Source: Apricaphanius iberus (taxonomy: Eukaryota; Chordata; Actinopteri; Cyprinodontiformes; Aphaniidae). From it: DNA of 64,000 nt. Position numbers and translations under genes: made by a program. Location: the NCBI GenBank assembly GCA_028564705.1, contig JAPXFQ010000338.1, forward strand, positions 3,038,001-3,102,000. Direction: 5' to 3'. A model generated the notes under the pieces. It worked only from the letters and a program-made list of their open reading frames with translations, had not been told where the DNA came from and made no database searches. Below, piece by piece: positions 23,366 through 37,000 of this stretch. The stretch's first letter is position 1; the number at the start of each line of letters is the position of its first letter.

Positions 23366-24845
23366 TCTGCCAGTTTTATATATTTGCAACTTGTCAACCA
23401 GATTGGATGTTAACATTAATTATTAAGTCTTGCTACAGTGTCTCAATTGAATTTAGTTCTGGACTTTGATTATGCTATTTTGAGACATGGATATGCTTTG
23501 ATCTTAACCCTAATTTTTACTACGTGCTGTATAGTGTTGTTACCTTGTTGTTACACCCGTGTTGTGCATCAGGAAGTGCGGTCATGTTTGGCTCACAAAA
23601 CTATAATAATTAAAATTTATTTTTTATATGAACAATTACTGAACTTTGAGTTTATTTTGTTAAACAATTCGGGGAACCACCTTTATCCGAACAAATCTTG
23701 AACCAGAAACTCAGTTTCTTATTAAGGAATGAATTTTATGCCATCGGACGACAATTGCAGGCATACACCAGAATGAGCACCAACAACTTCTTTCTAAAGT
23801 ATTAGAATTTATTAATCAAATAGATCAATATTATAGCCAAAGTATTCAGTCAATAAATTCTATACCTATACTATCAATATGCAGACAAAACTACTGGATA
23901 ATGGATAATATGTAGTCAAATCAACTAAGGAATGAGTAATGCTAACAAACAAAATGGAACAATGACAAACATCAGTAGACATCAATCATGGTTTTATCAT
24001 ATACTAATGAGGTTTGTCATATAATAATGAGGAAAAGAAAGAAGGAAGACTTTTTGTGTGTAAATGATTTGAAGGGGGATTCAAATCTCTACCCAGACAC
24101 ATACAAAAAAAAGGGAGGTTTGGTCCTCCTTTGAGATTGCTTTCTGCACAAACGGTCACAAAACAAGGATGAAGACAGTTCTGTTTGCTTAAAACGTGGC
24201 AAAACCAAGTGTCAACTTCAGTGATCGGCATCAAGGATTTCTCTGATCGCAGTTTGGCCATGAAAATAACACCCTCAGATGCACAAATAGGAGGTTTAAA
24301 AGCTATTTCAGCTTCCAATTTAAAGATTTTAAAAGTCTTATTCCCTAGAAGAAATTATCCAAGCGGGAGACTGTGCTACCAAAGGAGGGCCATCTGTTTG
24401 TCCTATTTACCAACTTTTTAATGTAATCCTTGTTCGACAGCCAACTAGTATAGTCCAGAATAGCCCCCTATAAACCTCTATTAACCTTGCCATAAACTCT
24501 GATACTCTGAGATTTCTTGCCACTTTTAAAAACATGGGAAATCTCAAAGCATAATAGAACTGACAGACGTTTTTTTCAGGAGTCAGAATGACTTAAAACC
24601 CTGCTTTATTATATTCCGCTTTATTTTCTGCAATCATTCATTTTTAGGGGAAGAAATATGTAATTATATAGAAATTTAAATAATGGATTTATAGTTTCCC
24701 TGCGGCTTGATAGGTTTTTAGATGTAATTTAGTTGCTTTCCACAAATGTTTTTTGGCATTCATTATGAAGCTTCACAAAAACTATATTATATTATATATT
24801 TTACATATTATTTTCTGCTACTGACTTACACATAGTTCCTTTCAG

Positions 24846-25019
24846 ATGAAAGCAACAAGCTGATAGGAGATTTGAAAAAGTTAAGTTACAAAAACAGCGG
24901 TTTCTGAAGATGGGTCGGAAACTGGATCTAACACGTCTTACAGTCAACGAGGCGACGCATGTGCTACAGGTGGTGCAGAGAGATATGAGGCTGCGCAAGA
25001 AGGAGGAGGAGCGACTCAG
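24846..25019 (+). CDS. myrip: myrip exon 2, first coding exon
   Basis: Acceptor CCTTTCAG ends at 24845 and donor AG|GTCAGT follows 25019. About 64 bases of 5' UTR precede the ATG at 24910. It encodes the first helix of the Rab-binding domain ([20 protein letters not shown] and on), ending in a split serine codon. The + strand match to vertebrate MyRIP N-termini fixes the start. Confidence 0.93.
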
Positions 25020-28000
25020 GTCAGTTCTCACCTTCTCAATGGCTGTATCAGAAGAATGTTTTATGGAGGTTTCTGCACTCCTTACTGGACTTTCACTGTG
25101 GAAACATCCTCAAATCACTGAGGTTAAACATGCATTATGTTTTAGTTTAACATAAGAGATGACTGTGATTTAGTACTATATTTAATCTAAATATTCTCTG
25201 CCATTTTTACAATTCTATTTGATTTTTGAGATGACTTCACAAAAAGAAGCATATGTACCATTTTACAAGACAAATAAGCAAGATCTTCGTAATGCCTGCA
25301 GAAATTTCAAAGAAAGGAGGTATTAAAACTGTTTTTAAAGAAAGATAGGAAGAAAAAAATAGATTCTAATTGTCTTCCTAATTTGTGATGGGAATTGGTA
25401 AATTGTCAAACATTTTCTCAACTTTTGGTCTCTGACTGCTAGTTTGCAATAATTCGGAAACATAACTTTGTATTTTTGTCAATCTATTAGCAACCTCTGA
25501 TTATCTCTCTGTTGTTTATGTCCTCGGGATTTGGAGATGGAAAGGAAAGTTACATACTATTGTAGTCACGCTATCAAAACTACTACTAAAAATTGTATTC
25601 TCTATTGCTTTTGTTTAAACATTAGGGCATAGTCTCCAGCCTCAGGTATTTTGGAGTTAGAAGGTATTCAAAAGTTTCAGGACAATAGCTTTTTAGCACT
25701 GAAGTGTTAATAAACATTTTATTCCTGAACTTTGATGATGTTTGATACATTTGAAGTTCTCATTGGTTATTTAAGTCAGGGTTCAAACTTTAAAACTGAC
25801 TTTGGGAGTTCAAATTCTAGTGTTTTTGAATTTTCAACAGGGATTATAGAGATCATCTTCATAATGTTGCCAACAAAAAGAAATAATATGACTTATTACA
25901 AATAAGTAATGTCAATGCTGGTTTGTGGTGTCCTGAATAATAGTCTTTCATCAGGTCTTTGTTAATTACCAAAAGAGCTCAAACACTTTCTTAAATCCTC
26001 AGAATTTTTGAACTTGTAGCGACTGAATGAAAACAAAACATCTTTGTATAAAATGGGAGGATTTATAAGAGCTATTGGTCAGTTTGCATTCAAAGCATTT
26101 CCGACTTTGGTGGAGCTTTCCTTTTCTTTGTTTTGTAACCTGCTGTGTTCTAAAAACAGGGGACAGGAAGTGAAAGACCTTCCTGTTATATTCAGAGCTG
26201 CTTCCTCAAAGTAGCCATAGAGCCAAAAGATTAAAAAAATACTCTAAAATGTGTTGTATTTGGAAGGACTTAAACGCAAGAACCACGTGGTAAATAATTA
26301 GTTCTTTAAAACAAAGCATAGATTTCAAGAACAATGCAGCAAAATAACACACTTTCTTCTCAAAGAGATAGCCAAATTAAAAACCTATGTAGAAAAAATG
26401 ATTAGCCTAATGGTTGCTATTTCCATCACATTCCATCAGCAGAAGGCCTTCAATAGAAAGTTGCCTCTTAGCTTTAAAACTTATCATTGTTTTGGCTCAA
26501 CAGAAAGCATTTTTCTTTAACAAACACAGACCTTTACTCTAATATTAATTAAACTAGTTTACCTAAAAACAGATTAGAGACTGCAGTTTACAGTTTATTT
26601 TCTGTCTCACACGTTAGAAATCTTAAAATGAAAGATTCTGATTTCATACTCCTTCAGCAAATGTTTAACAAATTATTTTTGAGTCTGGGTGTTTTATACT
26701 TGTAGATTTTATTTTTGACCTTGCAAAAACAGAAGGTTAACTAGAAAAGCACTTGGAGAGCATAGACTTTCGCCAAGGCACGTCAGTCCACCTCTTATTG
26801 ACAATGAAAACATATCTTTAGCAGCTGGATTCACGCTGATACCATTATTTAATTAATATTTCTGCAGCTGTTATTTGCACATCTGTTTTTCTCAGTTTAT
26901 ATTTTAACTTATCTAAATAATAAATTTACTTTTTAATGCACAACTACATATGCACATTCTGTAAATACTCCCTGTTTTATGCTACTCAGTAGCACCAAGG
27001 AGTAGGGATGGCTACCGTTTAGGTTTTATCCGATACCGGTGCCAAACCGGTACGTTTGAAACAGTGCTCAAGAATGGAGAACATACAAACTTCGTCCAAA
27101 ACCCCTCTTATTTTTTTTATTTTCAGTAGGGCTGTCAAACAATTAAAAATTATGATCTAATTAATCACGGATAGCTGTAAACGAATCACCATTCCTAAAT
27201 ATGACCCAAAAAAAACTACAGTTTTCAGTGTAAATAAAAGGACAAATCTAGATGCAGTTGCTCTTTAAAAAAAATTAATATAGGAGAAATCAATTAAGTT
27301 TTTGTTTTGAACTCCATAATCACATTCACAATGTTTTTGTGGTCTCATATGAAAAATAATAACAAATAGAGGTAGAAGTAACCAAAATATATGAATAAAC
27401 TTAACATTTGGATATCAGCAAACTGCATTAAAGGTTGAATATGGAACATGGGCACCAACACAATATCTAGTGTTTCAAGGTTGTAGTTATTTTAAATCAA
27501 TAAATAAACATTTTCTGTGAGTGCAGTTTTTAGATCTCCTCAGGATTCTAATCACTTGTTCCTGGTCCCATTGCTGACATTTCCTGAAAATCCACCTTCA
27601 TCTTTTTGAATTATGTTGCTAAACACAACCTCCTTTTGTGGAGGTATTAAATCTCATTTCCTGTTACTTGTAGATGCCTAACTGCTCCTGTGATGGGAAG
27701 TCTGGTACGTTAAAAAGATGTGTTTCTTTTAGCTGGAGTAACTTCAAAGAGAGTTAGAAGTCTTAGAGGTTTCAAATGGCTGGTATTCAGACCTTTCTAG
27801 TTAAGTAATAATGTTAATGTGTTAATGTACTGCTAAGCATTTTTCACCTTTAATACAATGTCATTTTAGATTTTTTTTTTTTTAAAGATAACGTACGGTT
27901 TACATTAGATTTTCAGCAAGTCATATAGTTATTTTCGAGTCCAGGTGAGAATAACCATTTGTTGCTTTGTACCGTCTATGTGTTCTCATCTTGCCTATTG

Positions 28001-31000
28001 TTTATACAATTTTGTAATCACCCCAGTTTTCATTGATTGATTGATTCTCAAATTACCAGACAGCCAGAACTGTGGAATTAGTTTTCTGTACATTTGTAAA
28101 AATACAGGTACATGTACATATACACAATATTCATTATGACATGGAGACAAGACAAAACCAAATATTTCTAATGGTAAATGGTAGCGCTGTACCTGTATAG
28201 CGCTTTATTTACTTCCTATGGATCCCAAAGCCATTCTCACTACACTCAGTCATTCACACACATACTAGTGATGGCAAGCTACGTTGTAGCCACAGCTGCC
28301 ATGAGAGAGGCCACCAGGCTCTCAGACTACCACCAGTAGGCAACGGGTGAAGAGTCTTGCCCAAGAACACAACGACCGAGATAACCAGAGTGTCAGTGAT
28401 GGATATGGGCTCATCGTTGATGAACACTTGGGATGTGGAAGATGGCTGCCGCATAAGGTCGATGACAAGTTATTTTGTTTGGGATGTGTTGAGCAGGTTA
28501 TAGTCTGCACACCAGGACACTGTCTGGTTGATCTGCGTTTGGTACTAAGTTCCTTGGTCGTTTGTAATGAATCGTATGAATTCTGTGTCATCTGCATACA
28601 TGTAGATCTTGACCAAACTGTAGTTGGTCAAGATCTGTGTACAGAGAGAATAGCCAGGGTGAGAGTACACAACCTTGTGTTTTGCCAGTACTTAGGAACA
28701 TCATAAGACTTCAATCCTTTTATAATGATAACTGTGATGATATGACATGAAGCATGAATGTAAACGTTTATAAATGCTCAAATTTGAGATGAATTGTAAT
28801 CTGAGTGTATCTTCCTTTTAAAAACCTTTGGAAAACACACAATTCGGTTTTTCGGTTGCTTTTAGGACCTCTGGACCATGTTGAAATATGACAGATTTTG
28901 ACCCCTAATCAAATTAGAATAACTAAAACAATTGCTCTCACAATTTAACATATTTTTGACATGTTAGTGCCTTTACGTTTTGTTTTGAGCATCATGCGTT
29001 ATCTTCTTTAGACCTTCTTGACTATATGCTATCGTTTTGAAGACTTTTATCTTCTATACTTGCACCAGCTTTTAGATGTTGGCTGCACTGTCCACCACAG
29101 GCCGTTCTGAATCCCTTTAAAATAATTATAATGCTTTTCTATCGGCTTGCCTGACAGCTCTTTACTTTTTGACTTCCATGTAACAGCAGATTAAGACCCT
29201 TCAAGCCTGTTTTTTATTGTTTTAAAACACAAATCACAAGGATTTGGAAAAATGTCAATACCTTGATCAGGATTCCAAGGATTGCAAATAATAAATTTCA
29301 TTTCCAAGGTTTCTCTCAGTAAAGGGATTTGTAGGATGCTTTATAATCATATGGTTTTGTTTTTAAATTAGGAATTTAGTACAAGATAACGAAGCAAAAC
29401 AGTATCTAAAAAAAGTAAACATTATGAAATTATAATATCCAGAAATAAGAATATTATTTTTGATTCACTTGTACATTTTTATCTGTTTGAACATAAATTA
29501 GATTTTAATGTTCTCAAAGTCTAGCTACCATAAACAAGCTATTTAAATGTTTGTACTTGACTCAAATATGAGTGTTTTTCTTCCTTCCTGTGTCGAGACG
29601 AAGTATTTGTAGAGCTGCGTGCAACAAAGCACTTACCAACAGCTAATCTTGTTGTTATTTACCAGCCCTGATTAGATGTAGCCTACATCTGAGTTGCTCA
29701 GCTGTTTCAAGATATCAGCACAAGTTTACCTAATTGTGAAATGTGTTTTTTTGGTAAATTTAAATATTCTGTAACTTTTTTCACTTTTTTAGACTTAATT
29801 TTTCAATTGTAGGTGTCATAATATTTATTTATATTTTTGGTTCTCTAATTTTAGAGCTTTAGGTGCCGGTTTAAAGTCTGAAAAGAAAATTGTATGCTTG
29901 TTGGAACTCTAGCTATATTCAACAAAGTCATGCTTCATAATGTCCAAATTTGAATCTGATTAAGAATATCTGGTGCTGATATCCTTGTCCCATTTCTTAT
30001 TTGGTTGAATAAGCAAAACAAAGGAAGGAAGTGAGTAAGAAAGTACGTTTTTTTTTTTACCCTTTATCCTGAAGCCCTCATTCAGACCATGGCTTTAGCC
30101 TTAGGATTTAAATGACTGGGCTGACATTTAATATTTAGAATATTGTAACAATATATTTTTGATACATTATTTTTGATTGAAAATAACAATCACAATGGAC
30201 AGTTGTTGCAGAGTGAGCACAGCTGCTCGATTGTGCCCTCTGCTGCCTGAAAGCTACAAAGCTGCTGCCTTTTCATATATCGCAATGTATTTAAAACAAC
30301 AAAATTAATGTCCTCTTTATTTTTTAGACCCAGACTTTTCTTTGTTCACTCAAGCAATCAGTCGATTTGTTACTGGACTATTACAGATGGCATATGTCAG
30401 GTCTCTTCTTGCCTGTTTTCCTTATTCTAAAGCTTGAAAAACTATGTTTGATGTTATTGTGTGAAGTGTCGCTACACAGCCTGTTCTGTATATGATTTAC
30501 AATTCAGAAGTGTGAATGTATCTCTTTTCTGTGATGCAATTCCCTTCATTGGTCCCTGTGCTTTTTATTTCACTGTCTTGGTTCAAACATTTCTGTCTTC
30601 CTTGTGTACCTGAGAGCGTTATGTCTGAGGGTTATTTTTATCAAGTAATGGACAGACTGCAGCAGCTGTTCCTGTGAAAGCCAGGCGTTTGAGGACACTG
30701 TTAAAATTTTATAGTTATATTGGGGTTATAAGTTTAAACTACTGGTTTGGGAGACTTTTTTTCACCCAATCATAACAGAATTGCAATTTTGCAAGGTTCT
30801 GAGTTTTTATTTTATTTTTTAAAGTTATTATTCATTTCTATTCATTAAATATTAATTTTGGATAAGAATGATAAAGACATAATGACAAAGAATATAAAGG
30901 AAAATTCTCCTTATCACATCTATCTAAAACATGACTTCAGCAGGAGGATTTTGTAATTATAAATAAGTCAACTCCTTCCAATTATCAAATCATCATTCCC

Positions 31001-34000
31001 AAATCTGAAAGAAAATTTAATTACTGTAGAACTCTATCAGACAATGCTGTAACAAGTTTTAAAGAATCTTTTCCATTCTTGCGTCCCTATGTGTCTCAGA
31101 ATACCACAGTGGACGGCCGTTATTCCATCACTAACCCTTCAGAAATTGATGGTCTGGTTGAAAGTATTACTTTTTCAATGGGTTTGGCACAAGACAGTGT
31201 AGCCCTCTTGAAAAAGAAGGTAATCAGCCATAGAAGATTGGCTCCCTCGTTTAATGCAGAGTTGTGTACTTCAAAGCAGAATACTAGGACACTGATGAGA
31301 AAATGGTGCTCTAGACACTTAAATTATTCCTTTCTAACCTGGAATAATAGTCTACTACTTTATAAAAACGCGCTTCTACAAGCTAGAACAGCATATTTCT
31401 CGTCATTAATAGAGGTAAATAAAAACAATCCTAGGTTTCTTTTTAGTACAGTTGAGGCAACTATTCCCCCTTCTCTCAGTAGTGATGACTTTATGGGATT
31501 CTTCATAAGTAAAATAAATTCTATAAAAATTTAATTATTGGGATTCTCCCAAAAATGTTTAATTCTCTTTCAGTAAATGAGACAGTATCAGAGAGAACTT
31601 CCTAGCAGAGCACTTTGTTTTCAGAATGCAGGTATACTGGTAGTTCCTAGGGTTTCTAAAAGTAGAATGGGAGGCAGATCTTTCAGTTATCAGTGGCCTC
31701 TCCTGTGGAACCAGCTCCCAGTTTTAGTCAGTGAGGCAGATACTCTGTCTATTTTTAAGACTAGGCATAAAACCTTCCTTTTTGATAAAGCTTATATTTA
31801 GAATGTTTTAGACTTCATGCAATATGCTGGGATTCCTTACATAGAAAACTTAACTGATTGGAATATTTGTAGAATTGTTTTTAAATGTATTTTGTTGTAA
31901 AGTGCCCTGAGATGACATTTGTTGTGAATTAGCGCTATATAGATAAAAGTGAATTGAATTGAATTTGAACAGTTGAATCTGTTTTTTGAAGCTTCAGATC
32001 AAAATTTCTTAAAAGAAATATATTTTTCAAAAGCTGTGATGTTTAACTAGTTCAAACCGAAAACGCTAACAACAATCAACACATTGGATTGTTGTTTTTT
32101 TATTCTAATTTCATCTTGACAGAGTTCATCAGTATTCAGTTGTAATCAACTGTAACTGATTCAGGCATGGTTGGGGCTCCTGCTGCTCTAATTTCTTAGA
32201 GCCCTTCCCTTCCCTCTGGTGCGACTTGCACCAGTTTGTTGCTGTCTGCAATTATTTCTCATGCTCATCTGATTTATTATTCCATGAGCAGAAAGTCTCA
32301 TTGGAATATCTTTGGTGCTGTTTGAACATTTTTGCTTTCCATTTGTACTCCTTTGCAGGAAGCCATGCAGGAGTTGCAAAAAAAAAAAGTCAAATTAATT
32401 TGTTGCATGTATATTTACTCCTGTTTCCTATTGCAATATTTCCATATTGGCTATATATAAAGAAAAGTGTTTTAATACACAATGCTCAATCCTTCTTTTC
32501 CTTGTTTTTCATGGTATCATCATCGTATTAAAGGGAGAACCACGTATCAAGTTATTTTCATTTCACAGTTTTGTGTTGATTTGTGTTGTTCCATCAGAAT
32601 ACCAATGTCATTAATATAAACATGTTTTTTTTATAATTTCACCTTGGTTGCTTATGTGAGTAACACTGTGTTGTGATGTTAAGCAATAGTAAAAGGTTAT
32701 GGTCTGAAATCTGTATAGTGTTTATTCAGAAAGGATGCAGCTGCTATTAAAAAAAGTCAGACTTTTCAGTTCAGCCTACTCTTTAAAATTCACAAACAGC
32801 TTCTAAAATGATTAGGAATGAGCTAGTGGAAAATGTAATCGGTTATGTATGCTTATGATTCATAGTAAAGTTGGCTTAGTTGTCACTTATGTAAAGAGAA
32901 ACTTTTTGTGCTTTATAAGGAGACTGACATTTATCTGGTCTTTTTTATTTCATGGTTATGCGTATATTCACTCCATTAGTGGGTCATTTGTGCATATACA
33001 TTCTCCACACTCGCACACAGACATCTATGTACCCATCTCTCTGCCTCTAACCATCCTCTCTCCCTTTCTCTCCTCTCTTCTCCTCCCAACAGTGAACTGA
33101 AGCAGGAGCTGGATGAGGAGTTCAGTCGCTGCCTCCTGCTGTCACGGCAAGCTCAGTTCAACAATCGCTGCTGCATCCGTTGCTGCTCCCCTTTCACTTT
33201 CCTTCTCAACCCCAAGCGTCAGTGCCGTGACTGCGGCTACAACGTCTGCAAGGCCTGCCGGGTCTACAGCAAGCGGGACAAAGCTTGGCTCTGCTCCGCC
33301 TGCCAAAAGAGCAGGTAAGGTCAGAGTGTGTGGGTTTGTGTGTGTTACGGAAAGAGGTTGAAGTAGATATGAGGTAGAGCTGGGCGATATGGATTAAAAA
33401 TAAAATCTCAAACTTTTTTCATACAAAATCCAATTTCGGATTGTAGTCGAGTTTTTTTTAACTACCTGTTTTTTTACTTAAAAATAAATTGCAAGGAACA
33501 AAATATTTTCAGAAACTTGATTTTATTTCAATCATCACGTCTTGGAGCTGACATAAATTCAAAGCCCAACTAAAAACAAGTTGTAAAGTGTCCTTTTAAA
33601 ACATGAAGGTAGGCACTAGGTTGATTGACATCACTGATATATGGAAGTCCAATTAGTGAACTGGCAAAAAAAACCCCCAAAAAACAACATCTCGATCTTC
33701 CAAAAATCCTTCATAAACAGAAATTTTATTAACCAATAAAATTGATTTATCGAACTGCCTTTATATAAGGTCCTGACTGATATGTCAAACATTGTCAGGG
33801 TATTATTCTGCTGCCAGTGGTGATGATTTAGCTCTTATATTAGTCACGTCAGCAAAATTCCCAAAATGGGTACATGTCAAAACAAACTCAAACATTGTTA
33901 CCTGTGTAAAATTGTTAACCAGAATCACAAAAACCTGTATAACTTCACTTTGTTTTAAATGTTAAAGTGTTTGGTGATAGTTCTGCCTTTTTAGTGGTTA

Positions 34001-37000
34001 TTATGAAAATCAGGACTTGTAAACTAGAGATGGGTAAAAAATTATGCAATCAAAGTAGAAAAAAAACATTCAAATTGAAAAGTATTTCAAAAATAATTAA
34101 ATAAAAATTGCAAAAATATGCAATATTACAAAGTAACTAATTCATTTAGTCAATTTAGTACTTATAGTAGGTAATGTATATGTTCCCTCCTATGTTACCT
34201 AAGTATTTAAATAATACTTTATTTAAAGTGTTTCTAGTGAAAATATGTTAGTTGCATTTTTACTTGACCTCCAAATAGCTCAGCAGAAGCTTGTGTACTT
34301 TGTTCACTTTAACATCAACTGTAAAAGTCAACTATGTCTGGTGTATTTTGGTTTAAACATCCTTGTTCTTCATTCAATGACGTAACTGAAGGTGGGTAGA
34401 GTAACCAGAAATTATACAAGCCTGAGAACACCACTGCTTTAAAATAATATTACTTAGGTAGTGGCATGGTTCAGTGAAATTACTCATAGAAATATAAGAT
34501 ATTATCGGTCCATATGGGGGTCATGGATATTATCGGCTATCGGTAAAAAAATTGCAGACATTTTATTTTCTTTGGTTCAGGGGGTGGGGGCAGATGATGC
34601 ATTATTTAGAACAAACAGTGAGTTATTGAGACTATTCTTTGGTGTGTAGTATAGAATAGAACAGTCTTTTATTGTCCCACAAGGGGAAATTTGTTTGTAA
34701 CAGCAGCAAAAGCAAGAAAAGAACACAATTTAAGAGTCCAGAAAACAATTACATTGTGGACATAGTTACAATCACAGAGTATTGTCCAGTTAATTTCTTT
34801 TGTTTATATACTTTTTGATTGTCATGACAACAAAAAAAGCCTAATAAAGATCGGATCTTATACCTGAACCTTAAACTGGTGTCTGTCTGTAAGGTTGCTG
34901 AAAACACAGTCCCTCGAGTGGTTCTACACAAATGTGAAGAATCGCTTTAAAAGGTTTGGCAGTGCAAAAGTGCTGAAGACCCTCTACAGGAAACACCTGG
35001 CAAACCACAGCAGTCTTTCAGAGCTTACTGGTAAAGTATTGTCCCTGAAAAGAATCCTTTTCAAATAATTTCTGTTGGACTAGTTCTAAACCATGAGATT
35101 TACTCTGCATAGAATGATATTATGTAGAATCATTCAAGCGAGTTTATATGTATTTGCTTTATATCTCAAAGCAGCTAAGAAAAGTAAAAATCAGGATTAA
35201 ACTATTTGCTTTGAGATCTTTTATATCCTGTGTAGCATTGTGCATATGATCTGACTCCAGTCAAAGTGTTGATCTGAATATAGGTATGTATGGGGTCAAA
35301 ACAGGATTAGCTCAACTGACTGAAAAAACAGATGGTAATCTAAAAAAAATTATGGAGCCTTGCAGGGATCAGGAGCAGAAATAATTTTAATAGGTAAGAA
35401 TCTGTTCCCTCCGTTTAGCGTTCTTAGGGCCTGCCCGCGGGCCCACTACAGAGGTTGGTAGTTTAATGCTGCTACTGTCTAAACAAGCTTTTGTCAATAA
35501 ATACATTTTTTTTTTATCATTAGGGAGCTAACAGCCTTGTGATTTCAATTATGGATGACAGAGAAGGCTACAATGACCACTGTAAGCACAACAAGCCCTT
35601 TTTTCAACCCTAACCAATATTCAAAAAGTAAAAATAAACTTTTGAACTTACTGCTTAGTAGTCCATTCTGCATTTCTATCAAAAATGGTCTTTTTAGATC
35701 CATAAGGGTTCGATCATCAAAGTTGTTGGTCCACAGCAAAAATAAATCCATAAAAATTGTAAAATAACAGCCTAAAAGTGCTCTGCTAAAAATCAGAGAC
35801 TTCCTGATTCGTCACAGGAAATTACTTTTGACCCGTGATGCCACGTCCTCCGATGCACTTTCTATTGAAAATATTTTCTCAATGTAAGCTTAAAAGTGTA
35901 ACATTTTAATGGACAGCTTACTTGACCCAGCAGGAAACGGATTATACCTTCCGCTGTCTCACATTTTCAACAAAAAGAAAACTTTGTAAAAGTCAGTTTG
36001 AGCAAAAAAAATTTGTTTGAACCAGTCACAGCGCAGAGTTCTGAAGATTGATGCACCGAATAGCCAATGGAAGGGTGAAAACGGCAATAGGTTATTCGAG
36101 GTTATTCGGAGTTTATCTTTGCCATAGGAAATGTCCAGCGTTAAGAACCTTATCCAAACACATAAAAAAAGAAAGGATTATGCACCGTTAGGCACAGTAA
36201 ATAACCCTTTTAGTGCTCCATGCATCTATGCACAAATAGCGCAGGACTGTGCATGTATTCCAGGGGGGAAGGTGGAAATACACTGTGCGATTTTTGGCCC
36301 ATTGCTTGGCCATTTTTCAGCCATACAACACATTTTGTGATCGGTTTGTCTTCAAAACCGTATACAAATAAATATTGTATTTATTGTGCATTGAACCTTT
36401 CCTGCAGAAACCTAAAACAATGCATGTGTGTGTGGCAAAGTGCACTACAAGAGGCAGGCCGGGATTTGATCGTTAGATTCTCAGGTGAAAGGCAAGGGCA
36501 CTTACCAGTCAGCCAAAGGAGCAACATCATGGTCAAACAGCCAAGGCACATTATCAGGATCCCCACACTGTCACACATTGTTTTATAATCTGAGGGAACG
36601 GATTACGAATCCATGCGCATGGTTTAATAAACCGAGGTAGCGGAGTCTTACCCCTCAAAATGGTTTTTGCACCTGACTCCTGCCGGGCTAAGTAAAAAAG
36701 TAGATATTTTAAATTTAGAAAAAAGGAAATTCTGACATATATTGTAAACTTCAGTGTAAAAAAAACAACAACCTTTCAGCCTAAAACCATAACCAAGAAA
36801 AAAATTAAATGTAATTGGAGTTAAAAAAAAACAACAACAAAAAAAAACTTCAAACATGGAAACCTAAGCTGTATTCATGTCACTTTGTTTATTTTTTTTA
36901 AAACTGTTATTTTGTATTTTCAGATAGTTTTAGAATATTTACGTTTCTCTTCCCCTTCATTTCAGTCCTCAGTTTACACTTTTAATTCAAAGCTTACTGG

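Noticed and set aside
24910..33314. Assignment of the Rab27-binding gene to melanophilin
   Set aside because: The N-terminal domain is shared, but [15 protein letters not shown], the PKA-anchoring helix and the LPVPPVK end are MyRIP features.
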